A DNA stretch of 64,000 nucleotides from Physella acuta (lineage: Eukaryota > Mollusca > Gastropoda > Physidae). The translations under genes were made by a program, and so were the position numbers. The notes beneath the pieces are model-generated. The model had not been told where the DNA came from. It did not search any database and worked only from the letters and a program-made list of their open reading frames with translations. The number at the start of each line of letters is the position of its first letter. The first letter of the stretch is position 1. The stretch spans positions 7,501-71,500 of the forward strand of contig NW_026732766.1 in assembly GCF_028476545.1 (NCBI RefSeq), in the 5' to 3' direction. This document shows positions 58,430 through 64,000 of the stretch, piece by piece.

Positions 58430-59000
58430 CTCCTAGCATACGAAGGGTAGAGGAAGTCTTGTAATCGTTGTAATCGTGCAAAAAAAAAAAAATCGGTATT
58501 TTCACAATAGTTGGAAAAACATAGTTTTGCAATTTTGTCTGTTTGTGTATGTATGTGTGTGTATGTGTGTCTATAAACACGATAAATTGAGTACCGTTAC
58601 AGCTAGATTGATGACATTTCTTATATAAGTATAATATCAAATTTGTAGATCCGTATCAATTTTTAAGCTATATCCAATAACAGGAAGTGGTACTTTTTCT
58701 ACTTTCAATTTTTCAAAAGCCTCTAACTTGAGTACTGTTTCAAATAGATAAATGAAATAGCATATCTATGTAAAGGATCTAATTCTCTGTCTTCTGTTAT
58801 TTTGAGTAATTTCCGTTGACCGGAAGTAATAAATTACGCTATTTCCGATTTCTCGAAAAAAAAAAAACGCATGTGAATTACTAATAATATTCCGCACTAT
58901 TATACACATAGTTTTTGGCAATCACTTGGTGCGCAATTCTTTTTTCTAGGAAATTCTATTCTATTTTTGAAAGTTTAAGTAATTAAAAATGGATGTACAT
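58430..59000 (+). repeat. Dispersed repeat family, copy 2 (diverged)
   Basis: Starts ACTCCTAGCATACGAAGGGT and follows the same order as copy 1 (CCGTTACAGCTAGATTGATG, GTTGACCGGAAGTA, CACTTGGTGCGCAA), but with many changes, and ends before the GGGGAGATCACTCCCGG terminus. Confidence 0.65.
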
Positions 59001-59785
59001 GCATTATACGAGCTTGTCCTTATCAACTAGGCCTTAAAGATGGGTGACTTTTAAAGATTTTCTTAAAAATGTAACTTTTAGCCATTTTAGTGCCCATTGG
59101 TAAAAGGAAACAAAATCACAAGATTGCTAAGAAAACATTTCATCTTTTACGAAATTTTGAATGTTTAAAGATATAACCATATTGTGTGGTATTTTAACGG
59201 CAGAAAAGAATAAAGTGGAATTGAAAATAATAATACTTCGAAGTATAATCGATTCAGTTATCTATTTAGGAAAATAGGTTTTAGCATATAGGGGCAGTCG
59301 TGAATCCCAAGATTTAGGAGTGCCTCTGTCAAATGAAATCAATTTTTTTAACTCAATAAGCTTCTATGTATGAAATATGATTTGTTAACACAACGTCTAA
59401 ATTTCGGTGATATTTATTTCCAAGTACGCAAAACGACTTAATACAGTTTGTTACAGCCCTATTTTTAACGAAGATAATATGTGAAATTATTGTAGATTCA
59501 ATTAACGAAATAAGCAGAATTCATCAATTTTCTTCAATACGATGCAGTACACGAAGATGACAATGAAAGATTTATTCAATGCTGCGAACACCAAGAAGCT
59601 AGTAAAAAGATTATTTTACAAAAGGCTTCTTAGATATTAAACCTACAATAAAGTTAGAGAAACAACTCCATATATTCTTATATATGCTGTTTAATTTTAA
59701 AATTTTTAAAAAACTTAATTTGTGGAACTCAGAAAAGTACTCCTAACATTTGTTTAATATTTGAGGTTCATTTCAACATCAAGTT
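59001..59785. other. Unassigned AT-rich DNA
   Basis: I see no exon, element end or repeat here. Confidence 0.4.
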
Positions 59786-60084
<299 letters not shown>

Positions 60085-60659
60085 TCAATTATGTATGTAT
60101 GTATGTATGTATTTATGTATGTATGTTTGTATGTAACCAAGAATTACAAAGACATATAAGAAAAAATAATAACTTTATTGCCTAAAGTGTTGAATGTCTA
60201 AAGTACTCCTCGTCTAAATTCATTATTTAAAAAAATAATATTCAAGGTACTGTAAAACAATTTTTATGTTTTAAACTTATAATAATAATTGCCGCCATGG
60301 TCATAAAACAAAATTTTAAAAAATGTATTACCTTTCCCACAAATTCTAATTATGTCTGAAACTTTTTTACATTTAGTCATTTGGCACTTATTACGTCCTT
60401 GGATAAATAAAGAAAACATAATTACTTCCCTTTATTAAAAACCATACATCGGAGGAAAAATTTACTTTTTATTATTTTGTTTTGATGTTAGGAAAAAAAA
60501 TTACTTACATAACTAGCACGGATTGATTAAGTACAACGTGGAGGGTGTTTAAGATACTGTCTTTTTTTTCTATGCACTGAACGTACTGGTTACTAATTAT
60601 TTTCTTTTAAAATCAATAACAGTTAAGAAGCCAGCTGCTCTATCTTTACTTCTTTCCGT

Positions 60660-61389
60660 TTGCGGATAAACTTGGGGTATTTTAATTGGTCACTAAATCG
60701 AAACTGGCACGTTCGCAGGCGCCACTGCACGGTTCAATTTGGCGCCCTGGGCTACCAAGTGAGCGCTATGGTGCATAATTTCGTTTTATACAGTGCGATA
60801 GACTATGGATAAGAAAGGTTACTATAGTCTTTAAGTGAATCAAATCTGGGCGTCCTCCGGCATCCCCTACAGTTTGCTATTTGGCATACCGGGCCTTCCC
60901 GTGTTCGCCATGGTGCCTACGTTGGTTTAAGTAAGTGCAAAAGACTATGAATAAGTTGGGGTACTATAGTTATTTACTAAGCTGAAACAGACGATTCCGC
61001 CGGCGCCCCAGCATGGTGCGATTTGGCGCCCCCGGCTAGACTGTGAGCGTTTTGCGTTTATGTTGGCGTTTATGTTTTATTTGCGTTTGGGTTGAGTTTG
61101 CGTTTGTGGTTGGGTTTGTGTTTGTATTTGGATTTTGTTTGTTTTATTTGCTGTTTTGTTTGCATTTGTGTTTGCGTTTGTGGTTGGTTTTGTGTTTGCG
61201 TTGGTGCTTTTATTTTTGTTTCTGTTTCTGTTAGCGCTTGTGTTTGTTTGCGTTTTTGTGTGTTTTGGTTTCGGTTGGTTGTGGTTAGGGAGGGCAATGC
61301 TGGGTACATGCTGATTACTCCACATGTTGTGGTCCCTCACAGATAGGTTATTCACAGAGGCCAGTGCAGGGTCTGGTCGGGACGGCTAG
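60660..61389 (+). mobile_element. Candidate Helentron-like 3' part with tandem core
   Basis: Three diverged units of about 143 bp (60665, 60811 and 60951, sharing TTTGGCGCCC, GACTATGRATAAG and ACTATAGT), then a (TTTGYG)n-like low-complexity stretch (61050-61290), a GGCCAG...CTGGTC imperfect stem near 61359-61378, and a terminal GGGACGGCTAG|T. This is the same layout as the 10957-12941 insertion in mirror orientation. The 5' end is not defined. Confidence 0.35.

Positions 61390-61390
<1 letters not shown>

Positions 61391-61478
<88 letters not shown>
61391..61478. repeat. (TA)n microsatellite
   Basis: TA tract directly after the CTAGT end of the preceding element. Confidence 0.95.
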
Positions 61479-61849
61479 CTTACCCCACACCGAAAACAAT
61501 GATGAGCCTCTGGATGGAACAAACATGTTCTATGACTAGCGTTTTAAGTCCCAGATAGGATCCTAATCGATTAATATTAACAATGTGTTTCCGACATGTT
61601 AAATTTGTATTACTTATGAAGCATCCGCATCTGTGATATCCAGTGCCTTCCAAAATGAAACAGAAATGTAGGCCTATAATCTCTCTATATATGAAAAAAC
61701 AAATTAACTAGTTTCTGCGACTCCCTTAAAATGTACTCCGTTCACCTAGAGTCTTAAATGCTGTTAAACACCCCCACTCTTTCCGGAAAAAAAATATGTC
61801 TATAACAAACGATGGCAAAAATCTATTTAATTAGTAAGTATAGTTTTTT

Positions 61850-62545
61850 ACTTTCTCGTATATACGAAGTATAGAGAAAGTCTTGTAATCGTGCAAAAAA
61901 AAAATCGAGATTTTTGCAAATCTCGACGTTTTACATCTCACTGATACGGAAAAACATAATTTTGCAATCTTGTCCGTATGTCTGTGTGTCTGTGTGTGTG
62001 TGTGTGTGTGTGTGTCCGCGTGTAAACACGATAACTTGAGTACCGTTACAGCTAGGTTGATGAAATTTCATATACAAGTATTTTATCAAAATCGTAGATC
62101 CGTATCAACTTTTGAGCGATTTCGGATAACCGGAAGTGGTACTTTTTCTACTTTGAATTTTTCAAAAGCCTATAACTTGAGTACTATTTCAGATAGATAA
62201 ATGAAATTTGATATGTAAGTAAAAGATCTAATTCTCTACCTTCTGTCAAATTTTGAGTAATTTCCGTTGACCGGAAGTACTTATTTACGCTACTTCTGAT
62301 TTCTCAAAAAACTAATGTAAATTTTAAAAGTACTAATAATATTGCGCACTATTATGCGCTTTTTTATTCGCGTTCACTTGGTGTGCAATTAATTTGTCTA
62401 CGAGATTTTATTCTATTTTAAAACTTTAAGTATTTAAAATGGATTAAAAATCATGTCTAGAAGTCTATAGCCCGAGTTCCCATCCCCTGTTATTTTATAT
62501 AAGAATATTCGAGAAAGTTTAGGGGAGATCACTCCCGGTTTATTT
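61850..62545 (+). repeat. Dispersed repeat family, copy 3 (about 695 bp)
   Basis: Closely matches copy 1 (50785-51470) from ACTTTCTCGTATATACGAAG to GGGGAGATCACTCCCGG, ending 89 bp before exon A of gene 7. Confidence 0.8.
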
Positions 62546-62633
62546 TATAAATGTGTGATATTTAATTTCAATAATAAAACTTGAAGGAGCAATGTTTAGT
62601 CCAATTTATAAAAATATTAATAAATTGATGCAG

Positions 62634-63998
62634 ATGTCTGACTACTTAAAGAAACATTTAACTAATCAGCTCGAGCTTTTGGACGAGTCAAGTTTTTACC
62701 TACAAAGTAGCATCAGTGATTTTGTACAGCAGGTAAATATAAATAGTAAAGTTACCTGTGTCGTTATGGTTTGTTACATTGTTTGTAGAATGTTAAAAAA
62801 GACAAAATAAACGTATACGTTATTTAAGTACCATTTGACATATATTTACGTCTAGTGTACAACTAAGCCACTTAGTATGTCTATATGTTTGCTTTGTGTA
62901 TAATTAAAAGTTAAACAATTTCAATACATTCTTCTGAATATTGTAGATCACCACAATTGCAAAGAAAAGTGTAAACAACACTTCTGACACCAATATGACA
63001 GTTAAAGATGCAATCACTATGGTAACAAAAGCGCAAAGTGCATTACATGAACATATCCATTTATTAACTGGTAAGATTTAGTTTACATTTTGTCACTGTT
63101 CACTATCATAGTGTTTATTATTTTAATAATTATTATGCGTTTAATTAACATAATTTTAATTATGACAAAGTTATTGGAAAGTAATATGTATATCTTGCTC
63201 TAGAAACCACCAACATGTACTCTTCCACAGAGCTGACAGAAGAAGAGACAAGAAGAGAAAGTTTAAAGCAATCACAAGCAGAGAATATTTCTAACACTTT
63301 TCTCGGTAAACTTGTTTCAGTGGTATAGAAATATATATCGTTTCTAGTACTGTGGAAAGTAACTTTTTCATTATTCGTGATGCGCTAAAAAAATTCAACA
63401 ATTTGTGTACATAAAGTTAAATCATCTTATATAAAATATTTTTATTTTATTTTATTGTACAGTCATTTAATTTATCGTTGAAGTACAGCTTTCCCCAGAA
63501 TGTCATCATACATTTTTATTTCTTACTTGAAACCGCCTTTATTTAATTTTAATTTGAACAGCTGAAAGTAATACAGACGCAATGAGAAGACTGACGGATA
63601 TTGAAAAATGTTTATCATCCCTTCAAGACGCAAAACAAAAGACTGAAAATGAAATATCAGAAATAAAACAATGGAGAGACAACTTTGTAACCGAAAAAAT
63701 TAATAATGGGAATCTAGTTGAAAAATTGTCCAAGAAACAAAAACAAAATTTTGAAAACATTAAGAAACAAATACATGAACAAGGTAATAAAATAGAGAAA
63801 CTGTTTGAAGACATTGAATGTATAAAACAAAAAGAAGCAATTTCAGAGGAATCAATAGTGAAAACGTCATTAGATTTGAAAGATTACAAATGTAGCTTAG
63901 ATAAAATAAATGCTTTGATTAATGGTCTGACTGTAAAAGTAGAAACGTTTTCACAAGAAATTAGGAGCCATTCTGATTTGACATCTACAATACAATAA
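62634..63998 (+). CDS. Coiled-coil/C1q-domain gene 7 (3' end outside window)
   Basis: Exons: A 62634-62732, B 62947-63070, C 63204-63305, D from 63562. Exon A starts MSDYLKKHLTNQLELLDESS. Exon B shares TSDTNMTV with gene 5. Exon D is a coiled coil with ESNTDAMRRLTDIEKCLSSL and KQKEAISEESIVKTSLDLKD, type II-like but divergent from genes 3 and 6. At 63996-63998 the frame reads TAA where every paralog has GAA (IQ-stop against IQED), so this copy ends in the coil and would lack exons E-G, including the C1q domain. Introns are the shortest of the seven. The kB-like motif is not present in the 500 bp upstream; the dispersed repeat occupies that place. Confidence 0.75.
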
Positions 63999-64000
63999 GA

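Noticed and set aside
61043-61355. Frames rich in Cys/Phe/Val or in Thr/Asn/Gln
   Set aside because: They come from a (TTTGYG)n low-complexity stretch and are open on both strands.

Overview
This window looks like animal nuclear DNA, most likely from a mollusc (probably a gastropod). It is AT-rich, it has many (TA)n microsatellites, and its genes consist of small exons with GT-AG introns. It also carries hAT, piggyBac-like and candidate Helitron-like insertions. Species assignment is an inference and nothing in the sequence fixes it. No bacterial, viral or CRISPR features were seen.

The main content is a cluster of seven paralogous genes (numbered 1 to 7 here) that I assembled exon by exon. 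Each has the same plan: exon A (99 bp, starting with ATG right after the acceptor AG), exon B (106 or 124 bp), exon C (84-108 bp, a linker rich in Thr, Pro and Glu), exon D (about 458-494 bp, a long charged coiled coil), exon E (102 or 105 bp), exon F (46 or 55 bp) and exon G (386-411 bp, a C1q-type globular domain with the stop codon). Intron phases are 0, 1, 1, 0, 0, 1 in every copy. Gene 1 (267-3241, +) has lost exons A and B to the window edge. Gene 2 (7128-14162, +) carries two frameshifts. Gene 3 (17141-22226, +) is open. Gene 4 (26509-32244, -) has lost exon C and has a frameshift. Gene 5 (36789-42106, +) is open. Gene 6 (46097-54461, +) is open. Gene 7 (62634 to the window end, +) has an in-frame stop two bases before the window ends. 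Complete proteins would be about 452-454 residues. No signal peptide or membrane segment is visible in exon A.

The coiled-coil exon comes in two types: type I in genes 1, 2, 4 and 5, and type II in genes 3 and 6, with gene 7 a divergent type II-like form. Gene pairs 2-3 and 5-6 are the two halves of an older block duplication that also copied the intergenic DNA, including a processed pseudogene of the ribosome-biogenesis factor RSL24D1. Genes 1 and 4 join a type I coil to a type II C1q exon, so exon exchange has occurred. Genes 2, 3, 5 and 6 share a GGATTTTCCC motif about 375-430 bp upstream of exon A. This fits a Rel/NF-kB site and an immune-inducible family, but the link is inference.

Other contents are one intact but atypical single-copy ubiquitin-like ORF (24828-25058, -), two hAT copies with 8-bp target duplications, and several short elements with TIRs like CAGTGGCGTAGC, also with 8-bp duplications. 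There are two elements flanked by TTAA, candidate Helitron-like insertions with tandem-repeat cores, three copies of a dispersed repeat of about 0.6-0.7 kb, and ten (TA)n tracts. Because paralogous introns are present, several insertions can be checked against an empty site inside this same window.
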